In this document: positions 1-11,600 of the stretch, piece by piece
How positions within the stretch are numbered: position 1 is the stretch's first letter
Layout: each line of letters begins with the position of its first letter
Origin: Artocarpus heterophyllus
Taxonomy: Eukaryota > Streptophyta > Magnoliopsida > Rosales > Moraceae
Assembly: GCA_025403435.1 (NCBI GenBank)
Contig: JAJQZP010000438.1
Coordinates: 62,001-126,000, forward strand
Length of the DNA: 64,000 nucleotides
Direction: 5' to 3'
Notes under the pieces: generated by a model
Databases searched by the model: none
What the model saw: only the letters and a program-made list of their open reading frames with translations
What the model was told of the DNA's origin: nothing
Translations under genes and position numbers: made by a program

Positions 1-160
1 TTCTCTGTGAGTTTATAAATATCAAAACGTGAAACACAAACCCCGTGTTGACTTGGGCTTGACTTTTCTTTATACTCTTTCCTTCTTGTCCAAAGAAAAA
101 GAAAAAGAAAAAGTAGAGGAAGAAGTTATATATGCATAAGCCTCACTTCTAGCGTACGTA
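1..160 (+). promoter_or_regulatory. Orphan copy of the ankyrin-gene promoter module
   Basis: This stretch repeats, with small changes, the sequence just upstream of gene A at about 456-590. Both share the GTGAAACACAAACC core, the run around TTGACTTGGGCTTGAC, and the purine-rich GAAGAGGAAGAAG block. It carries two W-box-like TTGACT motifs at 48-53 and 59-64. No ankyrin exon follows before the second copy begins near 420, so it is either a duplicated promoter fragment or a distal promoter of gene A. Regulatory function is inferred. Only the repeat and the motifs are seen. Confidence 0.55.
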
Positions 161-419
161 GCTATAATATAAAACTTTTATATATTACAATATAAAACAA
201 AAAATATTAATTTCTAAATACACAAGATTTGAAAGGCGCTTTATGTAGACTTTATTATATATATATATATAGCAACTATCTTTCGTTATTTCATATTTGT
301 TTTTCTCCTATCGAGGATTTTGGGATGCACAACTTCGGACAACATCCTAAAGTTTGGGACAATTAAACATGCACGTTTGCAACCTCGTAGAAATTAGTAA
401 CAATAATAATAGATGTCGA

Positions 420-686
420 CATTCGACTACGCTTTTTAGTGCTCAACAACTCATTTCTCTGATTTTGTACTTATCAAAACGTGAAACACAAACCGTGTGT
501 TGACGTAGGCTTGGCTTATCTTTACAGTCTTTCCTTCCTGTCCACAGAAAAAGAAGAGGAAAAAGTTATATATGCATGATTCTCACTTATAGGATGGATG
601 CCTATAAAAAACAAGCACAAATATTTCCATTTATTGAGCTGTTGGTATTTAGTAATTAAAGTACTTGATTGCTCGGCCCGTTCAAG
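420..686 (+). promoter_or_regulatory. Promoter and 5' leader of ankyrin gene A
   Basis: This is the second copy of the repeated promoter module, directly upstream of the gene A start codon. A TATA-like CTATAAAA lies at 602-609 and the ATG at 687. The same layout (module, TATA-like box, short leader, ankyrin exon) recurs before the pseudogene at 26276, and without an exon near 31330-31600. This copy has one TTGACG motif, a W-box variant. Promoter role is inferred from position and conservation. Confidence 0.55.
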
Positions 687-3600
687 ATGGAACAGAGATT
701 GGAGGTCGCTGCCCGAGAAGGGAATATCGACGCCTTGTATTCTCTGTTGAAGGAAGATGCATATCTTTTGGAGCGCATAGAGGGGGTACCTTTCATTGAT
801 ACTCCTTTGCATATAGCTGCTTCTGCAGGGCAAGTCCGTTTTGCCATGGAGATCATGAGGCTAAAGCCATCTTTCGCGAGGAAGTTGAACCAAAACGGGC
901 ATAGCCCTATTCATCATGCTTTGCAAAATAAGCAAACAAATTTGGTACTTTGTCTTCTAGACATCGACAGAGATCTCGTCCGCGTCCAAGGAAGAGAGGG
1001 TAAAACTGCTCTGCATTTCGCGGCTGAGTGTGGCATGGTTGATCTTTTGGCTGTGTTTCTATCCGTTTGCCCCGAATCCATTCGTGATTTGACGATTCGA
1101 AAAGAAACTGCACTGCATGTTGCTGTTAAAAGCGATAAGTTGGAAGCACTCAAAGCCCTCCTGGAGTGGCTTGAGCATGTTGGCAAGAACGGGGTCCTCC
1201 AGTGGAGTGACGATGAAGGAAACACAATCTTGCATGTTGCAGCATCCAGGAATCAAGTTGAGGTAATAGCTTCTTAAGTTTTATTGCTAGCTAATGGCTA
1301 TACAACCAATAATTAGTTATTGATTTCGCCAATATAAATTAGTGCAAAGAGTATTGAACGGACATCTTAAATATTAGTTACAGTTGTTAGTAATTGTTGA
1401 GTTGTTCTGTTGTTAGTACGGGTCAGGCTAGCAGTTTGTTATATGGAGTTTTCTAACAGGGGAATGCTATTCATCCAGACCGACCGGGCTGTGGCCCGCC
1501 CTCTCAGTGGAGTGGCCCCCACCTGGTGGTTTCTACAGGTGGAGCCTACTGTAGGACCCACCAGGTGAGGCCCACCCCATTGAGAGGGCTGGGCCACAAG
1601 GTTTTCCTTTCTAACACGGGACTTATATGTTTTCTAAGACACGACTTACAGTTACACGATAATTAGGAATCAGAATCATCCCAAGTCCCATTCATCTATT
1701 ACCGGATGAGTTGTTGTAAAGTTACTTGTTTACCGTTTAAGTCATTTTTGTATATTTAAAAAATAAATTATATACTTGTTAAGATTAGTTTTTATGGTTT
1801 TGTTTTCAATGATTATCTTTTTAATAAGGTATGTTTTAACAACAATTGATAATATAGATGGAACGGTAAAGATTCAATCTCATTAATTATCATAATTTTT
1901 TTGGTCAACCATCTATTTAATTATAGCCATTAAATTTATATCAAACAATTAATAATAACAATTGTATATATTAAAAACATAACCAATAAAACCACATTTA
2001 TACTTGTTATATTTATGTTGTCATAATCCAAATAATTATATAATATTAAAATATTAATTAAATAAATATAAGTACTTTTTCTTCAAAAAAATAGATTTTC
2101 AAAATTTGAATATAATAAATAAAAAATTAAAAATAGTGTCAAAAATATGCTCTACATATAAAAATCTTAAATATTAGTTACAGCTGTTCTGTTGTTAGTA
2201 CTGGTCAGAATAAAAATCTTACGAGTATGTCCTACATATATATGCATCATTGACTGATAATATGTGAACTTATCAAGGCTCACAAGTATAAATTACACAT
2301 ACACTCGCTTTAAGCGTAAAACCTATGCCAAAAACGTGCAATTATTTGCATTTTCTTTATTTTCTTTATTTTCTATGTCATCAAACTGACATTACTCCTA
2401 TTGGGTAAGTAAACACGTAATCCTCGTTTTTCCGTTCTCTTTCACTACGAGTAAACACACCCCCTAGATGTTGATATAGGCCATGTTCACCTTCAAGAAA
2501 GGAGAGAAGGGAAGGCATGAGTCCTTCCCAATGGTTATAGATAATAAAAAAGGAGCCATCAACTCTTAGCTTAGCTAGGACATGACCTTCAACTCTGGGA
2601 TGCTTTCATATCCACGTGTTCAATATCCTTCAAAGATGTCACTATCAGCTTGTTGCTTTGAAAAACGATATATTCTTGAATATTTTGATAATATAGTTAT
2701 AATTAGAGGGAGAAGGGCGGAAGAAGAGAGGTGAGGGAGAAATCCAATCTCTTGTTTGGTTGGGGGAAGAGATGAAGGAGAGAAAAAATAGAGGTATGAC
2801 CCCCCCTTTCGGATTCAATGACAGAATAATCCAACTAAACCCACCATATTAAAATTTTAAAAAATTTTACTCTTAAAAAGAGGTAATAATAATAATAAGT
2901 AATTAATAAAACAGACAACATAGTAATTACACAATAACTATCGTCCATTTTCAGCCATCTATCTCTTCTACCAAACAGCTTGAAGGATAATTGTAATTCT
3001 ATTTATGCTTTCACTCTCCATCCTTCCCATCAAGTGGAGCCTTATCGTATGATCTGCATATATGCAATGTTGGATAGTGATTTATAATCGAGCATATAAA
3101 TCGTTTATATGGGCAGGTCGTGAATTCGTTAATAGCTTGCGGGGTAGATGTACAAGCCATCAATATGGCAGATGTAACGGCCTTGGACATCTCAAACCAA
3201 TCAAACGAAATGGGGAATCCAGATATCACAGACATCCTAGGGAAGCAAGAAAGCAGAGACACCATAATCAATGCTCGTGCTTTAGAAGCTGCTTCCGATG
3301 CAAAATGGCCCTTCAAATACTTGAGGTGAGAACTAATATATATATATATATATATATATTAGGGTCAGCAAGGCAAAAATAATACATTTTATAGTTTCAA
3401 CTAACTTTTATTACAATTTTTTAATCACAAAATATAAACTAAAACTTAATTGAAATTAAATTTTGTAGTTCAAATTGCGTTTTAAACACCCTAAAATAGT
3501 TGTGATTGAGTAATTTAAGAATAGAAAATAAAAGGAACCTACCATTGTAGTGTTGCCATGACTCGGCATTGTGGTCAATGAGGGCCATGAAGTAGAGTTA

Positions 3601-5961
3601 ATGATATTTTATTGTAGGCATTATCTTGTAATTAGATGACTGGCGCGCTAAACCATTTAATACATACGCTAGAGCCTTAACCGAGGAGATTTTTTTTTCT
3701 AATTTTTAATATTTCAATCTTCACACTGCATATACACAGAGAAAATAATGGTGGTTAGGTTTGGACTTAGAAGACCTGGTTGTTTCATACACTACTGTGT
3801 GGAACTAAAAAGTAGTACTGTATGCAACACCAATTATAAGGTATTAGTGAAATTTTTTCAATTTCTTTAAACTAATTATAGTACTATTAACTCTTGTCAT
3901 CACTTTTTGATTAAAAGGTGATTTTCATCTGATCATATAACAAGTTATATGTACTTTTATCTCTAGCATCACGTCAAACCAGGGACTATAGGTTCCAGTT
4001 CAATACCTGCGTACTTTCCTCATTAGAATAAATATTGTGATTTAGCCACTCTATCGGTTCTGATAAATGTTTTAATGATTGCATTGTATTGAGATTAACA
4101 GAAGGAATGAAAGGTTGAGAGATGTGAGACATGCAGCTCAATTCGGAGACACCGAAATTCTACTCTCTTTAATTCAAAAAGATCCGTGTATCCTCGAATG
4201 CTTTGACGACCTACCGTTTGTCGAGACTCCTTTACATATAGCAGCTCGTCTTGGACATTTCAACTTTGCCAGGGAAATCATGAGATGGAAACCATCATTT
4301 GCTAAGAAGCCAAACCAAGAAGGGTTATATCCCATTCACCTTGCTACACAAAACGGCCATATCCAAATATTGAAGCAACTCTTGAGCTTTGATAAAGGCC
4401 TTGTGCGGTTGCAGGGAAGAGAGGGTAAAACTAGTTTGCATTATGCAGCTGGAAAGGGAAACATCGATCTTTTAGACGCATTGTTGACAGCTTGCCCACC
4501 ATCAATGGAAGATGTGACAGATCGTAGCGATACTGCTCTTCATATCGCGATAAAACATTCCAAATCCGATGCTTTCAATTTCCTATTGAAAAGGCTTCAA
4601 CGGGCCGCTATAGAGCAGGAGACAAAAGTTCTGAGCTTTCCGGATGACGAAGGCAGCACCGTGCTGCATACTGCAAAAAAGAGGAATCAGCCCGAGGCAT
4701 GCTTTCCTCACTCAACTTGATTTGCTAATATTAAAAGATTAATTATTTTCCTTTTCATTTAATCATATGCTTGCCTACAGGGAAAAGATTCCACCTGGAC
4801 TTTGCATGAAAAGAAAATTAGGAAAAAGAATAAGTGACTCCCTTTTCATTCAATAATATGTTTACTTACAAATTTAGTAACGAAATTTTAGCCCCTATAC
4901 TCAATAATATAAAAAAGAGTTATGAGAATGTCGATGGTTACGCTCTGTTAGTATAGATTCCTAGTTGAAAGGAAAAAAGTTCACATGTTATAACCCATTA
5001 CTAATTATTTAATTATAATATTTTAATAATTACATTGATAAAATTTATATTTCCAAGTTTAGTAAGCAATAGGTGTTTCTTATTAGACCATCTAAAAATA
5101 CAAGTAAACACTAAAAAGTTAAACCAAATGATATTATAGTTGATGATCAAATAGCTGAAACTGAAAATAAATAAATAAATAAATAACTGTCAGAACCCAC
5201 GTCCTATAATTTTTTTGGTAACCCTCATTTCTATATATTTATTTATTTAATTAGTGCACTATTCATCCAATGATCCCCAGGTCGTGAAACAGCTATTGGA
5301 TGTCCAAGCCTTAGTAAAACTAGCCCAATCGCTAGACATTACTAAAGAAGATAGACCGTCAAGACATCGTTGCCTTGCAATCTTATATAGGTACTTGCAA
5401 ATCCTCTCGACGGAACGTCTGATAATGTCTGTGATTAGATACAATCGAGGCATCTCGGTGGAATCACGGCATATGCTGTTAGCTGTCTGTGCTCTGATTG
5501 CAACAATGACATACCAGACTGCAGTTGACCCTCCTAAAAGTACTTATAGAGATAGCGTTATTAATAATGATCGCAAGAACATCTCTTGTATCTTCAACAA
5601 CACAATTACCAACTCTTCAAGTCCCAACGGTATCATTTTCTGTTCCATGCAAAATAGCAATACTACTACTGCTTCCGGTGATCAGTTGTTGGGTGAATTT
5701 TCCGCAAGAATCATCCTTTTCTGGATGTCCAACATTCTCGCCCTCACACTGTCAGTGATGACCATCTTTTTCGTACTCCCAAATAAGCTCCGATCTGTTA
5801 TGTTTGCACCACTCGCCTATTTTGTGATATGCTACGTGGTGACAACTGGCATCACTGGTTCGTGGTTCTGGCTTATTTTAACGGTTGTGATTTTGCTTGG
5901 GATGTTCTCAATTGTGGCTAAAATAATAAAAAGACTTCAACAGGGGGACCAAATTGACTAG
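687..5961 (+). CDS. Two-module ankyrin-repeat/PGG transmembrane protein, gene A
   Basis: Predicted exons are 687-1262, 3117-3325, 4102-4696 and 5281-5961, giving 686 aa in continuous phase. Exon 1 carries about five ankyrin repeats (TPLHIAA, SPIHHAL, TALHFAA, TALHVAV, TILHVAA) and exon 2 adds TALDIS. Exon 3 is a second ankyrin block (TPLHIAARLG, YPIHLATQNG, TSLHYAAGKG, TALHIAIKH, TVLHTAKKR). Exon 4 has about four membrane spans of the PGG type, but the PGG motif reads DPPK. Family members such as ACD6 and BDA1 act in plant immunity at membranes; that role is inferred here. Exon 3 has no in-frame ATG near its start, and AG at the exon 2 end plus A at the exon 3 start restores the codon. This argues for one fused gene rather than two. 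Intron 3 would need a GC donor. Exon 4 has lost most of the last ankyrin repeat present in copy B. Transcript evidence is missing. Confidence 0.68.
1459..1607. mobile_element. GC-rich hairpin MITE in gene A intron 1
   Basis: A 149-bp element is flanked by a perfect 9-bp direct repeat, TTTCTAACA (1450-1458 and 1608-1616). Its middle forms two arms of roughly 47 bp that are near-perfect inverted copies around a short loop near 1540, rich in GTGGCCC and CACCTGGTGG. It stands out from the AT-rich intron. A 9-bp target duplication fits Mutator-like elements, so it is best read as a MULE-type MITE. Confidence 0.75.
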
Positions 5962-6330
5962 CACTCGGTTCAAGCTATTTTAAGAGAGTGGTCAAGGTCG
6001 CTAAAAGTCAAATGAAGATCTACCTGAGAAATGGGTTTGCAAATGAAATGCAGTGGAAAACATTATTATTATTATATTATTGTTGTTGTTGTTATAGCCT
6101 TGGAGATTTACTTGATCATGGACACCTTCTGGGTTGCTGTATGCATGATTGAACAGGGGTTTTTTTTTTTTTTTTTTTTTTCCGCTGAAATACATCTTGG
6201 CGTTCAATGTTCTAACTTATGATAACTTAGTCGAACATTTCTTGAGTGAAATATGTTTTTATATATTTTCTATAAGATATGTTTTTATATTTGGTTTGCA
6301 ACATTTGAATGAAAAGTTCACTCCTTCAAC
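2184..6330. repeat. Tandem duplication, copy A
   Basis: Sequence from gene A intron 1 through exon 4 and its 3' flank is repeated downstream as copy B (6624-6910 plus 14076-18400). Matching anchors include the TGTTCTGTTGTTAGTAC start (2184/6624), exon 2 (3117/14734), exon 3 (4102/15688), exon 4 (5281/17351) and the 3' flank near 6230/18340. The duplicate therefore lacks exon 1 and the promoter. Copy A holds the intact version. Confidence 0.8.
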
Positions 6331-6623
6331 CTAGAAATGGACTTTCTAAATTAGTTGATCTATCTTACCCTATTATAAGTTTATACTTAGTTTAGATTAA
6401 TTATCTTTTTTAAATAATGTTGTAACTTTCGTTTTGATGGTACTCTCTAATCACTAATTTTATCTTGAATGGATTAAGCTAATTGTTTGAGCTTGTTAGG
6501 CTCTGACGCTACATAGAAAGTAGAGTTTTTATGGTCCTAGACTTCCATCTCACAAAATTTGAATTCATCCAATTTATTTGTTAAAAGAATTTCTAAGAAA
6601 CTGATTTTTTTTTTTACAAAATG
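5962..6623. other. 3' flank of gene A and duplication junction
   Basis: Contains the likely 3' UTR, an ATT/GTT trinucleotide run near 6062-6095, and a poly-T tract at about 6160-6181. AT-rich sequence follows to the start of duplicate B. I see no gene. Short open frames here are only poly-F stretches from the T tract. Confidence 0.6.
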
Positions 6624-8127
6624 ATGTTCTGTTCTTAGTACAGGTCACAATAAAAATCTTACAAATATGTCCTACATGTATATACATGATTGACTTATAA
6701 TATGTGACCTTGTCGAGGCTAATAAGTATAAATTGCACATACACTGACTTCAAGCGTGAAACCTATTCCAAAAACGTGCAATAATTGGCATTTTCTTTAT
6801 TTTCTTTATTTTCTATACATCAGACATTACTCCTACTAGGTAAGTAAACACGTGATCCTCGTTTTCCCGTTCTCTTTCACTAAGAGTAAACACACCCCCT
6901 AGATGTTGATTGTTGTGAAAAATCTGCAAGTGCACAAAATCGTAGACAAGTAATAAAGAGTGAGTAGATTATCGTTCTCACAAGAATTGCGTTAATCTAA
7001 CTAAGTATCGAAATTGGTTAACTCTAAAATTATTTGAAGAATCAAATATAAATAGAAAAATAACAAAACAGAACAAAAAGTAAATAAATGAAAACCTAAA
7101 TAATAAAAGACTAAGACATCCGATTTTACCTAAATTAATCATATTCAAATTATCTAATTTAATCAACTGGTATTTACTCCTATGCTGATAACGAATTTCT
7201 CTTAGGTAGTTATTAATTTTTCTCAAGCATTAATAATTTATCCCAGTTAGCAAATTTCCTATATTTCTTTGAAAACTCTAAACTTACCAAGATTCATTAA
7301 GAACAAGAAATTCACAGTGTTACACAAATCTCATAGATATCTCTATCTTATGATAATCTCATGGCATTCAGTTATGGTCCAATTTAATTATCACTTCTCA
7401 ACCTCAAATTAAATCACAAATTATGCAAAAGATGCACAAACTTTTACAAGCATTAAGATTAGATTAAACACTCAGCATAGATAATGAATAAACATCAAAT
7501 TGAATTAAATTAAATAAAAGTGAACATTCATAATCCGGCTACATCGTAACCCAATAATAGAGAAAATTAGTTTATGCAACTAAAAACAATCCTACATAAT
7601 ATTTTAAATATGATGAGTGAAAGAAAAGAACTCTGTTTGGATGCGCAGATGATTTTAGTCTTCCGGTTGCACCGTTCTTCTTCTTTATGGCAGTGAGTTC
7701 TCCCTTCTTTTCTATAGTTTTTCTCTGTTAAAATTCGTGCTCCAACCCTTCATATTGTTTTATTTATAGGCTAGGATTTGAAAGGGCAATTTTAAAACAA
7801 AATTACACTGAAATTTGAATTGAGATCGCAATAGAGCCTAGGCTTCATTACGGCGCCTAGGCGCCAAGATTGTAGTTCCTAGGCGCCAAGATTGTAGTTC
7901 CTAGGCATGTGAAATTTGTCCTTGAACTGGCACCTAGGTGCCATGACTACGGCGCATATGCTTCAAAGTAGCGCCTAGGCGTCAGGATTGTAGCTCCTAT
8001 GCGCTACTGCTAGTCGGCCTCTTTTCACGTGACGGCGCCTATGCATCCAAATTATGGCGCCTAGGCGCTTTGCTCTCGGGTCTTTTTGCATGAAAATTTA
8101 TCTTCAAGAGCACCTAGGTGTCCTAAA

Positions 8128-8640
8128 TGTCACGCCCCACCAAGCCACAAGGAGGCCACACACTTGTCTTGGGCGTTTTTGGGGGAGAGCATAGCCCAAG
8201 TGAGATTCTAGAAGGGTCCAGACTGTTCTACAATGTTCTGCAGCATTCCAGGAGGTTCCAGCACAGTCCAGAATCATCCTGATGAATCTAGCAGATCCTG
8301 GAAGACTCAAGACTGCTCTAGAACTCTCTAGAATATTTTATTTGTAAATATCTTCCACACTATGCTAGAACATTCTAGATAGTAAATAGTAGCCGTTAGA
8401 TCGTTGTAAAGATCAATGTAATCTAGACCGTCCATTAGTTGGGAGGATGGCTATAAATAGGACCATCCCCTTCATTTGTAAACCATCCAAGGAAATCAAG
8501 AAGAAAAGCCTTTCCAAAGTTCTCCTTGTTCTCTCTTGTTCCCTTGTGTTCTAGGCAAGAGCGTGAGTGAGTTAGGCTGACTTAGCATCGAGGCATTGCT
8601 AAGGCCGCACGAGTAGTTTGAAGAAATTAAGCTCGTGACA
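8128..8640 (+). repeat. 5' LTR of the chromovirus
   Basis: 513 bp, TGTCACG to CGTGACA. A TATA-like CTATAAATAG is at 8451-8460, giving a plausible U3/R boundary shortly downstream. The U3 part is rich in TTCTAGAA-like motifs. It matches the 3' copy base for base as far as I can see. Confidence 0.93.
8206..8380 (+). promoter_or_regulatory. Heat-shock-element-like motifs in the LTR U3
   Basis: TTCTAGAA at 8206-8213 is an inverted nTTCnnGAAn pair. GAACTCTCTAGAA at 8321-8333 is a three-unit pattern with one mismatch in the middle unit. GAACATTCTAGAT at 8368-8380 is a three-unit pattern with one mismatch in the last unit. All lie 70-245 bp upstream of the TATA box. They resemble binding sites for plant heat shock factors. 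Heat response is inference only. Confidence 0.4.
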
Positions 8641-8642
8641 GT

Positions 8643-8654
8643 TGGTATCAGAGC
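8643..8654 (+). other. Primer binding site, initiator tRNA-Met
   Basis: TGGTATCAGAGC lies two bases after the 5' LTR. It is complementary to the 3' end of plant initiator methionine tRNA, the usual primer for this group. Confidence 0.9.
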
Positions 8655-8672
8655 GAGGCTCAGGCTGAGACA

Positions 8673-11600
8673 ATGGCTAAGAACAATGCTGCTCAAAGGG
8701 CCACGGGAGCCAACCCTTCCGACGTGGAGGTGACGCAAGAGCGAGGCCGCGAAGAAATAGTCGACCCCAACGTTGTGGCTAAGCGGGGTCGATCTAAGGA
8801 CGTGATCTCTAGTTTTGACTCACGCCTATCTCGGGTAGAGGAGGACGTGAGTGGCGTGGAGGCCCAGGTGGATGACCTAAGCCAACGGGTGGATGGCCTA
8901 GAAGCGGAGGATGCCGCTATCCACACTGCGATCCGAGGCATGTTGCTTCAACTAGAGGAGTCCTTGCGGGCCGAAATTGAGAAGGTTCGTGAGGAGTTTG
9001 CGGGAGAGCTCACCAAAATGCGTCGAGCCCACGAGATGGAGCTGAACAGCACACTCACACGCATTGAGGATATGCGTGGGGACTTAGCCCTTTGCAAGCG
9101 GGCATTGGCAACAGGGTCCAGTAGTAGCACCATTGAAGCTAGGCGCATTGATGTGCCAAAGCCTAAGAGTTTCGGGGGATCACGCAATGCACGAGAGGTG
9201 GACAACTTCTTGTGGGGCCTAGACCAATACTTTGGAGCCATGGCCATCACAGACGAGGACGCCAAGATCCAGTCTGCGGCTCTTTATCTCAATGACACAG
9301 CCATGCTGTGGTGGAGGAGAAGACGGGGAGACATCGAAAAAGGTACGTGTACCATGACTACCTTTGATGACTTTAAAAGAGAGCTTAAAAGGCAATTTTA
9401 TCCCGAGAATGCCGAGGATGAGGCTAGAGCTCGTCTGCGACGGCTTAAACAATCAGGATCTATTCGTGACTATGTTAAAGACTTTACTAACTTGGTACTT
9501 GAGATCCCTGATTTGTCGGACAAAGACGCACTCTTCAATTTTATGGATGGGCTCCAACAATGGGCCAAGACCGAGCTGAGGCGACGTGGGGTACAAGACC
9601 TTGCCACTGCCATAGCTGTGGCCGAAAGCCTGATTGACTATGCAAGCCAAAAGGAGTCCACCAACAAGCCGAAGGATAAGAAGGGTGGTCAAGCCAAAGG
9701 TGGGGGAGACAAAGGCCAACGCAGAGACGAGCACCGCCAAGATAACACCTCAAGGGGCAAAGACAAAAGCAAACAAAGGGACAACAAGAGTTCAAGTAGG
9801 TCCAACAACAAATGCTTCCTTTGTGATGGTCCCCACTGGGCTAGGGATTGCCCACAGAAAAGAGCTTTAAATTCGCTCCTTGCCAGTCATCAAGACGGGA
9901 CGGAGTCCGATGGTGGTAACAATGGTGTACACATGGGGTCCTTACAGCTACTCAATGTGATCCAATCTGCTCCCAAGACCCAAGCGAAAGGCCTACTCTT
10001 TGTGGACGTGTCCATTGGAGGGAAACCAACGGTAGCCATGCTTGATACAGGTGCGACCCACAACTTTATTTCAATCGAAGAAGCCCAAAGGTTAGGACTT
10101 AAGGCGACTGGTGGAGGGGGCTCCATCAAGGCAGTTAATTCAGCTGCTCGACCCATTCATGGCATAGCTCGAGGAGTTAAGACCAGCGTGGGAGCCTGGT
10201 CCGGACAAATGGACTTCTCCGTAGTTCCAATGGATGACTTTAGGGTCGTCCTGGGATTGGAATTCTTGGATCAAGTCAAGGCATTCCCAGTACCATTCGC
10301 CAACAGCATGTGCATCATGGACGGCGATAAGGCTTGTGTGGTACCGACAACAAGGACCAACAAGCAAGGCGTAAAGGTGCTCTCAGCAATGCAATTTAAG
10401 AAGGGCATCCGGAGGGACGAGGAAAGCTACTTGGCTATCCTCAAGGAGCATGATGATGAAGAACAAGGGCCACTAGAAGTCGAGCCAAGGGAGGTAGCAG
10501 CTGTCCTCGAGGAGTTCAAGGACGTTGCACCAGCAGAGTTACCAAAGAAGCTACCACCAAGGAGGGAGGTAGACCATCAGATCGAGTTGGAACCAGGGAC
10601 AAAGCCACCAGCCATGGGTGCATATCGTATGGCACCACCGGAATTGGCGGAGCTAAGAAGGCAACTCAAGGAGTTACTTGATGCAGGGTTCATCAGGCCT
10701 TCCAAAGCCCCATTCGGCGCACCAGTCCTGTTCCAGAAAAAGAAGGATGGTTCCTTGCGCATGTGCATCGACTACAGAGCTCTCAACAAAATCACGGTAA
10801 AGAACAAATACCCCATCCCTCTGATTGCTGACCTGTTTGATCAACTAGGTCATGCCCGCTACTTCTCGAAGTTAGACCTTCGCTCGGGGTATTACCAAGT
10901 TCGCATAGCCGAAGGAGACGAACCAAAGACCACATGTGTTACAAGGTATGGGTCTTATGAATTCTTGGTTATGCCATTTGGACTAACCAATGCACCTGCT
11001 ACATTCTGCACTTTGATGAACAAGTTGTTCCACCCGTATCTCGATCAATTTGTGGTCGTCTATTTGGACGACATAGTGGTGTATAGCAAGACCTTGGAAG
11101 AGCACGTGCAGCACTTGAGAGAGGTGTTTAAGGTGCTACGAGACAACGAGCTATACATCAAGAAGGAGAAGTGTTCCTTTGCCAAGCCGGAGGTATCCTT
11201 CTTGGGGCACAAGATCAAGGGTGGCCAACTAATGATGGAAGATGACAAGGTGCATGCAATCCAAACTTGGGAACCACCAACCAAGGTACATGAGTTGCGA
11301 TCTTTTCTTGGGCTAGTAAACTACTACCGCCGTTTTATCAAGAGTTATTCGGCGAGGGCTGCTCCACTGACCGACCTTCTCAAGAAAAACAAAGCATGGG
11401 ACTGGACAGAGAAGTGTCAAAGGGCCTTTGAAGATCTGAAGAAAGCAATCAGTGAGGAGCCCGTACTCAGCCTACCCGATCACACCAAGCCATATGAGGT
11501 ACACACAGATGCCTCAGACTTTGCCATAGGGGGCGTTCTTATGCAGGAAGGACACCCAATTGCATATGAAAGCCGAAAGCTTAATGAGACTGAGCGACGC

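Noticed and set aside
4079..4720. The second ankyrin block of gene A as an independent gene
   Set aside because: The open frame has no ATG near its beginning (the first codons available are TTG or internal ATG after the first repeat), while the acceptor and phase fit gene A exon 2 exactly. The same is true of 35472-36048.
6001..6334. Short poly-phenylalanine or poly-lysine frames near 6.1 kb, and similar ones near 36.2 kb
   Set aside because: They are produced by T or A tracts in untranslated or intron DNA.
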